DNA of 64,000 bases from Stackebrandtia nassauensis DSM 44728 (GCF_000024545.1 NC_013947.1:5828001-5892000); one strand, 5' to 3'. Shown: positions 55,021 to 63,769, counted from the stretch's first letter. Program-made: numbers and translations. The notes: generated by a model from the sequence alone, not told the origin.

Positions 55021-55208
55021 CCGCCGAACCAGCCGCCCCCGGAATCGCCGGAGGAACTGCCACTGTCCGTTGTGCTCCCGCTGCCGTAGTTCGTATAGGA
55101 CGAACCGCCCCGGCCGCGCCGATTCGCGCTTCGCACCAGAACCAGCATGAAGAGTGCGCCGAGCAACGTAAGGGCCAGGCACATCACGCTCACAGATACA
55201 TCTCGCAT
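54913..55208 (-). pseudogene. Frameshifted paralogue of the Gly-rich membrane protein
   Basis: From ATG 55208 (TACCGT 6 nt upstream) the first 64 residues match the paralogue's layout: membrane helix, NRRGRGG basic stretch and GDSGGGWFGGG. The frame then slips at a GGGG run near 55022; the expected tail (GDSGGGWGGAGG and so on, ending GGGGGS) continues in the next frame to a stop at 54913. Without a shift the protein would carry an unrelated 54-residue tail ending at 54849. A one-base deletion or a sequencing error explains it. Confidence 0.6.
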
Positions 55209-55276
55209 CGTGCAACGGTACTGACACAGCAGGTCAGGAATCCCGTTCCCGGCAGGGGAACGGCACGATCTGGGGG

Positions 55277-56017
55277 TCAGAAACCGCCGCCGAAATCGCC
55301 ACCGCCGAAGTCCCCGCCACCGAAATCGCCGCCACCGGCGTAGTCGCCGCCGCTGCCGTAGTCCGAGGCCCCGTCGGCGTAACCGTCCGCGTAAGCGCCG
55401 TCGACGGCACCGGTGCCGAAACCGGGCGAGATCAAGGCATCGAAGACCATCATGGAGCCGATTCCCCAGGCACCGGCCACCAGTGCGGTCTTCCACCACG
55501 GTTCGGAGTACCAGCCGCCCGGCACCGGACGGCCCTTGACCATGCCACCCGGGTAGTAGTGCCGGGCGTCGTCGGTGGGGGTCGGGCTGGCCACGTAACG
55601 GTGGCCGTCCACATCGGCCTCCATGCGTTCGGTGACGGAACCCGCCCGCAACTGGCCCGAGGTCCGCGGGATGTGCGGGCCCGCGTCCAGCCCCATCGCC
55701 AGCCGGGCGGCCTTCACGTACTGAAGCCCCTCGATGGCGGTGTCGGCGGCGAGTTCGTACTGCCGACGCGACTGCGCCCGCTCCAGCTGGGCACCGGCGG
55801 CGGTGTAACGCTCGCTCGCGTCCACAAGGGCCTGTTTGGCGGCGGGGTTGTCGCCGTCGGCCACCAGGTTCAGCGTCTGTCCGCCCAGCCGCTCGTACCA
55901 GCGCTGGGCCTCCTCCCGCGAATCGGCCAGGCGACGATCGGCCTTCTTCTTCGCCTGGAAAGCCAGAAGACCGACAAGTATCGCGCCCAGCGCCAGCAGG
56001 ACGATCATGACCGCCAT
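55277..56017 (-). CDS. Membrane-anchored protein with coiled-coil and Gly-rich tail
   Basis: The 246-aa protein has a membrane helix (2-20), a helical, coiled-coil-prone segment (about 23-105), a hydrophobic stretch (about 178-200) and a C-terminal tail of Gly/Tyr/Asp/Phe repeats ending GGGDFGGGF. The tail resembles those of the two small Gly-rich proteins beside it. TAGTGT lies 6 nt before the ATG at 56017. Function unknown. Confidence 0.75.
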   Translation of the reverse strand: MAVMIVLLALGAILVGLLAFQAKKKADRRLADSREEAQRWYERLGGQTLNLVADGDNPAAKQALVDASERYTAAGAQLERAQSRRQYELAADTAIEGLQYVKAARLAMGLDAGPHIPRTSGQLRAGSVTERMEADVDGHRYVASPTPTDDARHYYPGGMVKGRPVPGGWYSEPWWKTALVAGAWGIGSMMVFDALISPGFGTGAVDGAYADGYADGASDYGSGGDYAGGGDFGGGDFGGGDFGGGF

Positions 56018-56023
56018 GGATCA

Positions 56024-56065
56024 ACACTACCGCCGGTTTTCGGGTTCCCTCACAACCCGTAGCCT
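56024..56065. promoter_or_regulatory. Back-to-back -10 elements of two leaderless genes
   Basis: TAGTGT on the minus strand (56024-56029) and TAGCCT on the plus strand (56060-56065) each lie 6 nt before a start codon, in a gap of only 54 nt. The two RNA polymerase sites must overlap. Confidence 0.5.
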
Positions 56066-56071
56066 GGCGGC

Positions 56072-57208
56072 ATGGATTATGTGCTCATCGCCATCGTCTG
56101 TCTGGCCGCGGGGGCGGCGGCGGGGTGGTTCGCGGCCCGGGCACGTTCGGCCACCGAGAACGCGGCCCTGTCGGCCCGTCTGGACGCCGCCCGCGACAAC
56201 GAGACCCGGCTGGAGCAGTCACTGCGGGCCGTCACCGCCGACGCCACCGCGCAGTCGAAGACGGCGCTCAACGAACTGCTGCATCCACTGCGGGAGTCGC
56301 TGCACCGCTACGAACAGCACGTCGGCGAGGTGGAGCGGGCGCGGCTGGCGGCCTACACCGAGCTGCGGACCCAGGTGTCACGAATGTCGGACACCAGCGA
56401 CGCGCTGCGGACCCAGACCGGGCAGCTGCTGTCGGCCTTGCGCACCCCGCAGGTGCGGGGCCGGTGGGGCGAACACCAGTTGCGGCGCATCGTGGAGGCG
56501 TCCGGGATGCTGGAGCACTGCGACTTCACCGAACAGACCACGGCGTCCATCGAGGACCAGACAGTGCGGCCGGACCTCGTGGTGAAGCTGGCGGGCGGCA
56601 AGCACGTCGTCGTGGACGCCAAGGCGCCGTTCAACGCCTATCTGGACGCGCTGGAGACCGCCGACGAGACGGTGCGCGACGGCCAGCTCGACATGCACGC
56701 CAAGCAGTTGCGCGCCCACGTCAACCAGCTGTCCAAGAAGGAGTACTGGCGGGCCTTCGACAGCACCCCGGAGTTCGTGGTGCTGTTCGTCCCGGCCGAC
56801 ACCTTCCTGGACGCCGCGCTCAAACGCGACCCGAACCTGCTGGAGTACGCCTTCGCGCGCGACATCGTGCTGGCCACCCCGGCGACCCTGATCGCGCTGC
56901 TGCGCACGATCGCCTACTCGTGGCGGCAGGAGGCGCTGGCCAAGGGTGCCGCCCAGGTACACGCGCTCGGCAAGGAGATGTACTCGCGGCTGGCGACCAT
57001 GGGCGGTCATCTGTCCAAACTGGGCACGTCGCTGTCGGGCGCGGTGACCGCGTACAACGCCACCCTCGGCTCGCTGGAGTCGCGGGTCATGGTCAGCGCC
57101 CGCAAGTTCGCCGAACTGGGCATCTCCTCCGAGGAACTGCCCGAGATGGACCAGATCGAGGTCACCGCGCGCCAGGTGCAGCACGAAGCGCTGCGAAGCG
57201 ACGGCTGA
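56072..57208 (+). CDS. rmuC: DNA recombination protein RmuC
   Basis: The 378-aa protein has an N-terminal membrane helix (about 2-22), a coiled coil (about 30-120) and the RmuC nuclease-like domain (RGRWGEHQLRRIVEASGM, then VVDAKAPFNAYLDA and ATPATLIALLRTIAY). RmuC proteins limit DNA inversions and belong to the PD-(D/E)XK-like group. Length is normal. The ATG has TAGCCT 6 nt upstream. Confidence 0.93.
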   Translation: MDYVLIAIVCLAAGAAAGWFAARARSATENAALSARLDAARDNETRLEQSLRAVTADATAQSKTALNELLHPLRESLHRYEQHVGEVERARLAAYTELRTQVSRMSDTSDALRTQTGQLLSALRTPQVRGRWGEHQLRRIVEASGMLEHCDFTEQTTASIEDQTVRPDLVVKLAGGKHVVVDAKAPFNAYLDALETADETVRDGQLDMHAKQLRAHVNQLSKKEYWRAFDSTPEFVVLFVPADTFLDAALKRDPNLLEYAFARDIVLATPATLIALLRTIAYSWRQEALAKGAAQVHALGKEMYSRLATMGGHLSKLGTSLSGAVTAYNATLGSLESRVMVSARKFAELGISSEELPEMDQIEVTARQVQHEALRSDG

Positions 57209-57218
57209 ACCGCGTCGG

Positions 57219-57413
57219 TCAGGAGGTCTTCCGGCCGCGCACCCCGATCACGATGAGCACGAGACCGACCAGCGCGATGATCGGACCCAGGATCGCCCAC
57301 AGGGTCACGCCGGTCATCGGGCTTCCGGTCAGGTAACCCAGACCCTGCACGGTGAACACGGTGCCGAACACGGCGAGCAGCGCGCCGGGAATTATGTACC
57401 ACAACGACTTCAT
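57219..57413 (-). CDS. Small two-helix membrane protein
   Basis: The 64-aa protein has helices at about 5-28 and 37-58 and a basic end (RGRKTS). It lies convergent to rmuC with 10 nt between stops. No ribosome-binding site is clear. I recognise no family. Confidence 0.62.
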   Translation of the reverse strand: MKSLWYIIPGALLAVFGTVFTVQGLGYLTGSPMTGVTLWAILGPIIALVGLVLIVIGVRGRKTS

Positions 57414-57481
57414 TGCCCAAGTCTGACGCGTTCGACCGGTATGCGCTCGCCTCGTAAGGGATCCGAAAGCTTTGGCCCGGA

Positions 57482-58459
57482 CTACGCCGAGGCCTGCGCG
57501 GCTTCCTTGGCCTTCATGTCGCGAACCAGTTCACGCGGCAGCGAGAAGGTCAGCTTCTCCTTGACCGACTCCACCTCGGCGACGTCGGTGAAACCGCGCT
57601 CGGCCAGGAACTCCAGCACGCCGGTCACCAGGTCGTCCGGAACCGAGGCACCGGAGGTGACGCCGACGGTGGTGGCGCCCTCCAGCCAGGACTCCTGGAT
57701 CTCGTGGGCGTAGTCGACGAGGTAGCCCGCGCGGGAACCGGCCTGCAACGCCACTTCCACCAGCCGCACCGAGTTGGACGAGTTGGTGGAACCGACGACG
57801 AGCATGACGTCGCAGTCGTCGGCGATCTCCTTGACGACCTGCTGCCGGTTCTGGGTGGCGTAGCAGATGTCGTCGCTGGGCGGCGACTGCAACAGCGGGA
57901 ACCGCTGCCGCAGCCCGTCGACGGTGTCCATGGTCTCGTCGACCGACAGCGTGGTCTGGGACAGCCACACCACCTTGTTCTCGTCGCGCACCTTGACGTT
58001 CTTGACGTCCTCGGGGCCGTCGACCAGGGTGATGTTCTCCGGCGCCTCGCCGGTGGTGCCGATGACCTCCTCGTGCCCATCGTGTCCGATGAGGAGGATG
58101 TCGTAGTCCTGGGCGGCGAACCGCCGCGCCTCCGAGTGCACCTTCGTCACCAGCGGACAGGTCGCGTCGATGGCCTTCAGGTCGCGCTGCTTGGCCTGCT
58201 CGTGCACCTCGGGGGCGACGCCGTGCGCGGAGAACACCACGATCGATCCCGGCGGGACCTCGTCGTTCTCCTCCACGAAGATCGCACCGGCCTCCTCGAG
58301 CGTCGCCACGACGTGTTTGTTGTGGACGATCTGCTTGCGGACGTAGACCGGCGGCCCGTAGAGCTCCAGCGCCTTCTCCACGGTTTCCACGGCGCGGTCG
58401 ACGCCGGCGCAGTAACCCCGGGGTTTGGCGAGCAGGACACGTTTGGCAGCGGCTGACAT
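57482..58459 (-). CDS. ispH: 4-hydroxy-3-methylbut-2-enyl diphosphate reductase
   Basis: The 325-aa LytB/IspH enzyme makes IPP and DMAPP in the last step of the MEP pathway. The three cluster-binding Cys are in [22 protein letters not shown] and a later site (the [11 protein letters not shown] region). The catalytic Glu region and SSNSVRL phosphate-binding motif are present. ATG 58459 (MSAAAK) is chosen because TACCAT lies 7 nt upstream; ATG 58468 is in frame. It diverges from xseA. Confidence 0.93.
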   Translation of the reverse strand: MSAAAKRVLLAKPRGYCAGVDRAVETVEKALELYGPPVYVRKQIVHNKHVVATLEEAGAIFVEENDEVPPGSIVVFSAHGVAPEVHEQAKQRDLKAIDATCPLVTKVHSEARRFAAQDYDILLIGHDGHEEVIGTTGEAPENITLVDGPEDVKNVKVRDENKVVWLSQTTLSVDETMDTVDGLRQRFPLLQSPPSDDICYATQNRQQVVKEIADDCDVMLVVGSTNSSNSVRLVEVALQAGSRAGYLVDYAHEIQESWLEGATTVGVTSGASVPDDLVTGVLEFLAERGFTDVAEVESVKEKLTFSLPRELVRDMKAKEAAQASA

Positions 58460-58466
58460 GGGCTCC

Positions 58467-58543
58467 ATGGTACGGACGCACCCCACGCGAAGTCCTGCGG
58501 CCGTGAGCGCACTAACACCGATGTCACCGGCAGCGCCTATGCT
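58467..58543. promoter_or_regulatory. Divergent leaderless promoters of ispH and xseA
   Basis: TACCAT (58467-58472, minus) and TATGCT (58538-58543, plus) each lie 7 nt before their start codon, in a 91-nt gap with no ribosome-binding site on either side. Confidence 0.5.
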
Positions 58544-58550
58544 GTCGCAC

Positions 58551-59783
58551 GTGACTCAGCCCGAACTCGCCGCGGCCACCGGCCCCTCCACCCCCGAGTC
58601 ACCCTGGCCGGTGCGGGTGGTCAGCCACAAGATCGGCGAGTGGATCTCCCGGTTGGGCGCGGTGTGGGCCGAGGGCCAGATCACCCAGATCAGCCGCCGC
58701 CCCGGCGCCGGTTTCGTGTTCCTGACGCTGCGCGACCCGGCCGCCGAGGTGAGCCTGACGGTCGTGACCACCCGAAACGTCGTGGACGCGTGTGATCCGC
58801 CACTGCGCGACGGCGCCCGGGTCATCGTGCACGGCAAACCCGACTGGTACCCCGGCCGCGGCACCCTGTCGCTGCGGGCCACCGAGATCCGCCAGGTCGG
58901 CCTGGGCGAACTGCTGGCCCGGCTGGAGAAACTCAAGAAGCTACTGGCCGCCGAGGGCCTGTTCGCCCCGGAACGCAAGCGCCCACTGCCGTTCCTGCCC
59001 CGCCGCATCGGCCTCATCACCGGCCGCGCCTCAGCGGCTGAACGCGACGTCCTGGAGAACGCCAAGACCCGGCTGCCCTCGGCCGACTTCGAGGTCCGCG
59101 AAGTCCCGGTACAAGGCCCGCAGGCGGTGCCCAAGGTCCTGGAGGCCCTGGCCGAACTGGACGCCGACCCCGCCGTCGAGGTGATCATCCTGGCGCGCGG
59201 CGGCGGCAGCGTCGAGGACCTGCTCCCGTTCTCCGACGAGACCCTGTGCCGCGCCGTCTTCGCGGCCAAGACCCCGATCGTGTCGGCGATCGGCCACGAA
59301 CCCGACAACCCGCTCGTCGACTTCGTCGCCGACGTCCGCTGCTCCACCCCCACCGACGCGGGCAAACGCGTCGTCCCGGACTTCGCCGAGGAACGACGCG
59401 GCATCGACCAGGCCCGCCACCGGCTCCGCCAGGCCCTGGGCGGCAAGATCGACCGCGAATCCCAGGCGCTGGCCGCCATGCGTTCCCGCCCCTGCCTGGC
59501 CCAACCGTCCCGCATCATCGACGACCGCCAGGACGAGATCACCCACGCCCGCGACCGGATCCGCCGCGCCTTCACGGCCCGGCTCGACAAGGCCGCTCAC
59601 GACGTCACCAGCCTGCGGGGCCACCTGCGCGCCCTGTCCCCGCAGGGCACCCTCGACCGCGGCTACGCCATCGTCCGCCGCGCCGACGGCGCGGTCGTGC
59701 GCGCCGACACCGAAGTCACCGCGTCGGAGGACCTGCGCGTCCGCCTGGCCCGCGGCGAACTGACCGTCATCGTGAAGGAGTAG
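58551..59783 (+). CDS. xseA: Exodeoxyribonuclease VII large subunit
   Basis: The 410-aa protein has an N-terminal OB fold (about 20-115) and the XseA catalytic domain with [13 protein letters not shown] and [18 protein letters not shown], then the family's conserved [20 protein letters not shown] 58551 gives the normal length; the frame is open upstream but overlaps ispH. A coiled-coil region (about 280-370) binds the small subunit. xseB follows after 3 nt. Confidence 0.94.
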   Translation: MTQPELAAATGPSTPESPWPVRVVSHKIGEWISRLGAVWAEGQITQISRRPGAGFVFLTLRDPAAEVSLTVVTTRNVVDACDPPLRDGARVIVHGKPDWYPGRGTLSLRATEIRQVGLGELLARLEKLKKLLAAEGLFAPERKRPLPFLPRRIGLITGRASAAERDVLENAKTRLPSADFEVREVPVQGPQAVPKVLEALAELDADPAVEVIILARGGGSVEDLLPFSDETLCRAVFAAKTPIVSAIGHEPDNPLVDFVADVRCSTPTDAGKRVVPDFAEERRGIDQARHRLRQALGGKIDRESQALAAMRSRPCLAQPSRIIDDRQDEITHARDRIRRAFTARLDKAAHDVTSLRGHLRALSPQGTLDRGYAIVRRADGAVVRADTEVTASEDLRVRLARGELTVIVKE

Positions 59784-59786
59784 ACA

Positions 59787-59987
59787 ATGGACGACGAAGC
59801 TCTCGACTACGAGGCCGCCCGCGCCGAGCTGGTGTCCGTCGTCGAACGTCTCGAAGCAGGCGGCACCACGTTGGAGGACTCGCTGGCCCTGTGGGAGCGG
59901 GGCGAGAAGCTCGCCGACCTGTGCCAGTCCAAGCTGGACGGCGCCCGTGCCCGTCTCGACAAGGCCACCGAATCCCGCGAAGCCTAG
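59787..59987 (+). CDS. xseB: Exodeoxyribonuclease VII small subunit
   Basis: The 66-aa helical hairpin protein has the family pattern YEAARAELVSVVERLEAGGTTLEDSLALWERGE split over its length. GAAGGAG lies 8 nt before the ATG. Several copies coat the coiled coil of XseA. Confidence 0.94.
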   Translation: MDDEALDYEAARAELVSVVERLEAGGTTLEDSLALWERGEKLADLCQSKLDGARARLDKATESREA

Positions 59988-59990
59988 CGC

Positions 59991-60755
59991 CTAGGCTCCG
60001 ATGAGGAGGGAGCCGCCGGTCGCGTCGATGAACTGGCCGGTGACCCAGCGGGCCTTGTCGGAGGCGATGAATCCGACGACCTCGGCGACGTCGTCGACCT
60101 CGCCGACCCGTTTGAACACCGACCAGGCGGCTCCGGCCTCGCGGCCTTCGGGGCTGTCACGCAGCCAGGAGGCGTTCATGTCGGTGTCGATGACGCCGGG
60201 GCCGACGCTGTTGACCGTGATGTCGCGGGGGCCCAGTTGGGCGGCGAGGGAACGGGTGAAGGAGTCCAGGGCGGCCTTGGTCATGGCGTAGGCGGGGTCG
60301 TTCTTCCAGGTGGCGTGGGAGGCGCCGGAGGAGATGTTGATGATGCGGCCGCCGTCGCGCAGCAGCGGCAGTGCTTTTTGGACGGTGAAGAACGGGGCTT
60401 TGAGGTTCAGGTCCATGACGGCGTCGTAGCCCTCGGGGGTGGCGGTGTCGACCGAGCCGGGGCCGTTGGTTCCGGCGTTGTTGACCAGGATGTCCAGGTG
60501 GGGTTCGTCGGCGTAGGGCTTGACCCCTTCGGTGAAGGCGGCGAACAGTGCGTCGACGTCGCCGGGTACGCCGAGTCGAGCGCCGACGGTGAAGGCCCGG
60601 CCGCCGGCGGCTTCGATGGCCGCGACGGTTTCCTTGGCCGCCGTCTCGTTGCTGCCGTAGTGGACGCCGACCACGACGCCGTCGGCGGCCAGCCGCTCGG
60701 CGATGCCGCGTCCGATTCCCCTGCTGCCGCCGGTGACGAGGGCGATGCGGTTCAT
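59991..60755 (-). CDS. Short-chain dehydrogenase/reductase
   Basis: The 254-aa classical SDR has the cofactor motif TGGSRGIGRGIA (residues 8-19), NNAG, the catalytic Ser (INISSG), and YAMTK (Tyr and Lys). A small residue rather than Asp follows the second strand (VGVHYGSNE), which fits NADP(H). GAGGAA precedes the ATG at 60755. It diverges from a TetR gene with shared operator candidates and is probably regulated by it. Substrate unknown. Confidence 0.92.
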   Translation of the reverse strand: MNRIALVTGGSRGIGRGIAERLAADGVVVGVHYGSNETAAKETVAAIEAAGGRAFTVGARLGVPGDVDALFAAFTEGVKPYADEPHLDILVNNAGTNGPGSVDTATPEGYDAVMDLNLKAPFFTVQKALPLLRDGGRIINISSGASHATWKNDPAYAMTKAALDSFTRSLAAQLGPRDITVNSVGPGVIDTDMNASWLRDSPEGREAGAAWSVFKRVGEVDDVAEVVGFIASDKARWVTGQFIDATGGSLLIGA

Positions 60756-60771
60756 GACTTCCTCATTTCTG

Positions 60772-60824
60772 TAGTGATCGTTACGGAAGTACGGTAACAC
60801 ATTATTTAGTGATCGCTATAGAAT
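60772..60824. promoter_or_regulatory. Twin operators in the SDR/TetR gap
   Basis: TAGTGATCGTTA (60772-60783) and TAGTGATCGCTA (60807-60818) are 35 bp apart and each is a near-palindrome around GATC. TAGAAT (60819-60824) is a -10 hexamer 7 nt before the TetR ATG, touching the second site. The TetR protein probably represses both genes. Confidence 0.65.
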
Positions 60825-60831
60825 GGGGGGT

Positions 60832-61416
60832 ATGACGACGACGAGACGGGGCCGGCCGCGTTCCTTCGACCGGGATGCCGCGCTGGGGCGAGCGCTGGAT
60901 GCCTTTTGGCGCCACGGTTACGAGGGCACGTCGATGGCCACCCTGACCGAGGCCATGGGGCTCAACCCGCCGAGCGTCTACGCCGCCTTCGGCGGCAAGC
61001 GTGAGTTGTTCGACGCGGTGGTCGCGCACTACCAGGAGGAGAAGCGGGAGCTCATGGCCTCGGCGCTGTCCGAGTCGGGGAGCGCTCGCGAGGCCGTGGC
61101 GCGGCTGCTGCGGGTGTTGGCCGACGACTACACCGACAGGTCGCATCCTCCCGGCTGTCTGGTGATCTCGGCGGCGGTCAACTGCTCCCCCGCCGCGTCC
61201 GAGGTCGAGGCGAGCCTGCGGGCGCATCGGGAGGCGTCCAAGCGGGCCATCGCCGAGCGGATCGCCGTCGACCATCCCGCGCGAGCCGAGGCCCTGGCGC
61301 TGTATGTGGCGGCGGTGGTGCAGGGCATGTCGACGCAGGCCCGCGACGGCGCCACCCGCGAGCAGTTGCGCGGGCTCGCCGACACGGCGATGCTGGCCTG
61401 GCCCGACGGCGACTGA
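60832..61416 (+). CDS. TetR-family regulator
   Basis: The 194-aa protein has an N-terminal helix-turn-helix (about 10-55: ALDAFWRHGYEGTSMATLTEAM then NPPSVYAAFGGKRELFDAV across the recognition helix) and a variable ligand-binding domain with Cys residues (PPGCLVISAAVNCSP). ATG 60832 is chosen over 60823 because of the -10 spacing. It diverges from the SDR gene. Confidence 0.92.
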   Translation: MTTTRRGRPRSFDRDAALGRALDAFWRHGYEGTSMATLTEAMGLNPPSVYAAFGGKRELFDAVVAHYQEEKRELMASALSESGSAREAVARLLRVLADDYTDRSHPPGCLVISAAVNCSPAASEVEASLRAHREASKRAIAERIAVDHPARAEALALYVAAVVQGMSTQARDGATREQLRGLADTAMLAWPDGD

Positions 61417-61435
61417 CCGCCGGGCCGAAACGGGG

Positions 61436-62284
61436 TCACTCGTGTTTGCGGGTCACGGCCTCGTGCCCGGTCATGGCGATGACCGGTTGTCCCGACTCCT
61501 CGGCCCACTCGCCGCAGGCGCCGCCGCCCTCGGCGACGGTCAGCTCCAGCGGGGTGCCGTCCATGCGCAGCGCCGGGTGGTAGTACTGCGCGACCTGGGT
61601 GGCCTCGGCCTGGATGTAGTGCCCGATCAGGGCGCGCCGGAACCGGTCGGCCGAGGTGTTCGGGTGGCTGCCGTGCACCACCGAACCGTTGAAGAACAAC
61701 ACGTCGCCGGGCTTCATGTGGACCGCGTCGACGCGCTGTTCGGCCAGCAGCGGCACCGTCACGTCGGTGAAGCTCAGCCGGGTGTCGGCCTTCGCGGTGC
61801 ACAGCATCGGCCAGTCCTGGCTGCCGGGGACGACCTTCATGCAGCCGTTCTCCTCGTCGGTGTCGTCCAGCGCCATCCAGGCCGCGACGCAGGTTCCCGG
61901 TTCGGCGCGTAGGTAGAAGTTGTCCTGGTGCAGGGCCTGGCCCCGGGAACCGGCCGGTTTGAAGTACAGCATCGACTGCACCGCGTACGGTTCCGCGCCG
62001 AGCAGCTCCGACAGCTGCCGCGCCAGCCGGGGGTCCAGCAGCCAGTCCCGCGTCGTGTCGTCCCAGCGGTGCATCTGGGCCATGCGGGGGTAGCGGCGCA
62101 ACGGATCGCGGCTGCTGGCCTTCACGCCGACGAGGTCGTCGGGCAGCGGGCCCCGCCGCCGCAGCGCCATGTAGTGCTCGCGCAGCCGGTCGACCTCGGC
62201 GCCGGAGAACAGTCCCGACACCACAACATATCCATCCTCGTCGAATCGTTGTTTGTATGATCGACTCACGGTCGTCTGGGTCAT
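61436..62284 (-). CDS. Phytanoyl-CoA dioxygenase (PhyH) family protein
   Basis: The 282-aa protein is an iron/2-oxoglutarate-dependent oxygenase of the PhyH family. The iron ligands are visible as HQDNFYL (His-x-Asp) and the His in VVHGSHPNTS; an Arg in RFRRALIGHY probably binds 2-oxoglutarate. GGAGG lies 7 nt before the ATG. The adjacent divergent AraC-type gene suggests control by a small ligand. The hydroxylated substrate cannot be read; ectoine and secondary-metabolite hydroxylases also belong here. Confidence 0.88.
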   Translation of the reverse strand: MTQTTVSRSYKQRFDEDGYVVVSGLFSGAEVDRLREHYMALRRRGPLPDDLVGVKASSRDPLRRYPRMAQMHRWDDTTRDWLLDPRLARQLSELLGAEPYAVQSMLYFKPAGSRGQALHQDNFYLRAEPGTCVAAWMALDDTDEENGCMKVVPGSQDWPMLCTAKADTRLSFTDVTVPLLAEQRVDAVHMKPGDVLFFNGSVVHGSHPNTSADRFRRALIGHYIQAEATQVAQYYHPALRMDGTPLELTVAEGGGACGEWAEESGQPVIAMTGHEAVTRKHE

Positions 62285-62377
62285 GTCCGCACCTCCGGTG
62301 ATGGTTTCTGCTGTTGTCCCACGTCCACCATCGCCAACCGGGCATCATTCGGACAGGCGAAAACGACGCGAGGTGTT

Positions 62378-63769
62378 GTGTTTTTGACTCATCCACCGTC
62401 CGCACTCATCGACGGCTCGCCCCGGCTGCGGCTACGGTCGCCGCCCACGTACTGGCGCTGTGAACCGTCCTGGGTGTGGCAGGCGCGGCCGCTGACCGAC
62501 CATCTGCTGTGGCATGTGCACGACGGCGCCGGGGAGCTGCGGCTCGACGACAGGCACGTGCGGCTGCGGCCGGGGTTCTGCGCGGTGTTCGCGCCCGGCG
62601 ACGCGCCGGTGGCCACCCACGATCCGCGACATCCGCTGCTGGTCTTCGGCATGCACTTCACCGCCACGGGCTTCGACGGCGATCTGGTCCCCGAGCAACG
62701 CTGGTGCCGGTTGTGGGACCAGGAGTTCGCCGTCCGGCTGGCGCGGCACTGCGACTACGCCCACCGACGCGGCGACGACCTCGGGCAGCGGCAGGCGGTG
62801 CTCGGCCTGGAACAGTTCCTCTGTCTATTGTGGGATAACGTGACGCGTCCAGCTCCCGGCCCCGGGGACGCCGCCGTCGAGGACATCGCCCGGGCGGTCC
62901 GGCAGGAACCCAGCCGCGACTGGACCGTCGCGACGCTCGCCAAGCGGGCCAACCTTTCCCGTGCCCAGTTCACCCGCCGCTTCACCGCCCACACCGGCTA
63001 CTCCCCCGCGCGGTACGTGATCCGGGCCCGGCTCGACCGGGCCCGGCAGCTGTTGACCGAGACCAACATGTCCGTCGGCCAGGTCGCCGCCACCCTGGGG
63101 TACCCCGACGTCGGTTATTTCAGTCGCCAGTACAAAGTCCACACCGGTTCCTCACCCAGTAGGGATCGCGGTGGCGGCGAAACTTCCGTAGATTGGTTAA
63201 TGCGGGTACCAACAGTGCCGTTGTCCCCTAACATCCAGGGGCGATCAGACTATAGGAGCCGCAGCGTGATCACGGAATACCAAGCGCCCAACGGCTTCGC
63301 CACCATCCCCAGACAACGGTCCCTTCGAGAACACCCCCTGATCGCCGCGTTGTTGTCCCTCGAACTCGATCCCCGTGACTACGTCATCTTCGGCAGCGGG
63401 CCGCTGCTGGCCCACGGGTTGCGCGCGGACGTCGCCGACCTGGACGTCGTCGCCCGAGGACGGGCCTGGCACCGGGCACTGCGGATGTCCGGCTACTCCA
63501 TCGATCTGGGACCGCACAGCTTCGAGCTCATGCTGCGGTTCTTCGGCGGCGGCGTCGAGATCTCCGCCTACTGGACCGACACCAGCTGGGACGTCGACGC
63601 GCTCATCGACACCGCCGAGATCATCGACGGACTCCGGTTCGCCGCGCTGCGGGATGTGCTGGAGTACAAGCGAACCCTCGATCGCGCCAAGGACCGCGCC
63701 GATGTCGCCGCCCTGGAGCGACACCTGTCCACGGCGGAAGAACTCGAACCGGTGCTGTGCGCGGCCTGA
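62378..63769 (+). CDS. AraC-family regulator, frame continuing into a nucleotidyltransferase-like domain
   Basis: Residues 1-150 form a cupin-like sensor (DHLLWHVHDGAGELR, FCAVFAPGDAP) and 165-270 the double helix-turn-helix AraC domain (LAKRANLSRAQFTRRF and VAATLGYPDVGYFSRQYK). The normal end would be near SPSRDR, but there is no stop: about 30 residues of unconserved-looking sequence lead into the next domain. GTG 62378 has GAGG upstream. It diverges from the PhyH gene, which it probably activates. Whether the protein really includes the last 167 residues is open. Confidence 0.78.
   Translation: MFLTHPPSALIDGSPRLRLRSPPTYWRCEPSWVWQARPLTDHLLWHVHDGAGELRLDDRHVRLRPGFCAVFAPGDAPVATHDPRHPLLVFGMHFTATGFDGDLVPEQRWCRLWDQEFAVRLARHCDYAHRRGDDLGQRQAVLGLEQFLCLLWDNVTRPAPGPGDAAVEDIARAVRQEPSRDWTVATLAKRANLSRAQFTRRFTAHTGYSPARYVIRARLDRARQLLTETNMSVGQVAATLGYPDVGYFSRQYKVHTGSSPSRDRGGGETSVDWLMRVPTVPLSPNIQGRSDYRSRSVITEYQAPNGFATIPRQRSLREHPLIAALLSLELDPRDYVIFGSGPLLAHGLRADVADLDVVARGRAWHRALRMSGYSIDLGPHSFELMLRFFGGGVEISAYWTDTSWDVDALIDTAEIIDGLRFAALRDVLEYKRTLDRAKDRADVAALERHLSTAEELEPVLCAA
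63266..63769 (+). CDS. Nucleotidyltransferase-like protein from an internal start
   Basis: AGGAG (63254-63258) lies 7 nt before GTG 63266, giving a 167-aa protein. It has the pattern GSGPLLAHGLR followed by DLDVV, like the GS-x(n)-D-x-D metal site of the nucleotidyltransferase fold. A HEPN or kinase partner is not seen. I think a separate protein from this start is more likely than a fusion, because the linker to the AraC domain looks like translated intergenic DNA. Confidence 0.65.
   Translation: MITEYQAPNGFATIPRQRSLREHPLIAALLSLELDPRDYVIFGSGPLLAHGLRADVADLDVVARGRAWHRALRMSGYSIDLGPHSFELMLRFFGGGVEISAYWTDTSWDVDALIDTAEIIDGLRFAALRDVLEYKRTLDRAKDRADVAALERHLSTAEELEPVLCAA

Noticed and set aside
62285-62377. 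Imperfect inverted repeat GGTGATGG/CCATCGCC as an AraC site
   Set aside because: One mismatch, wide spacing and high GC make chance likely; not reported as a feature.
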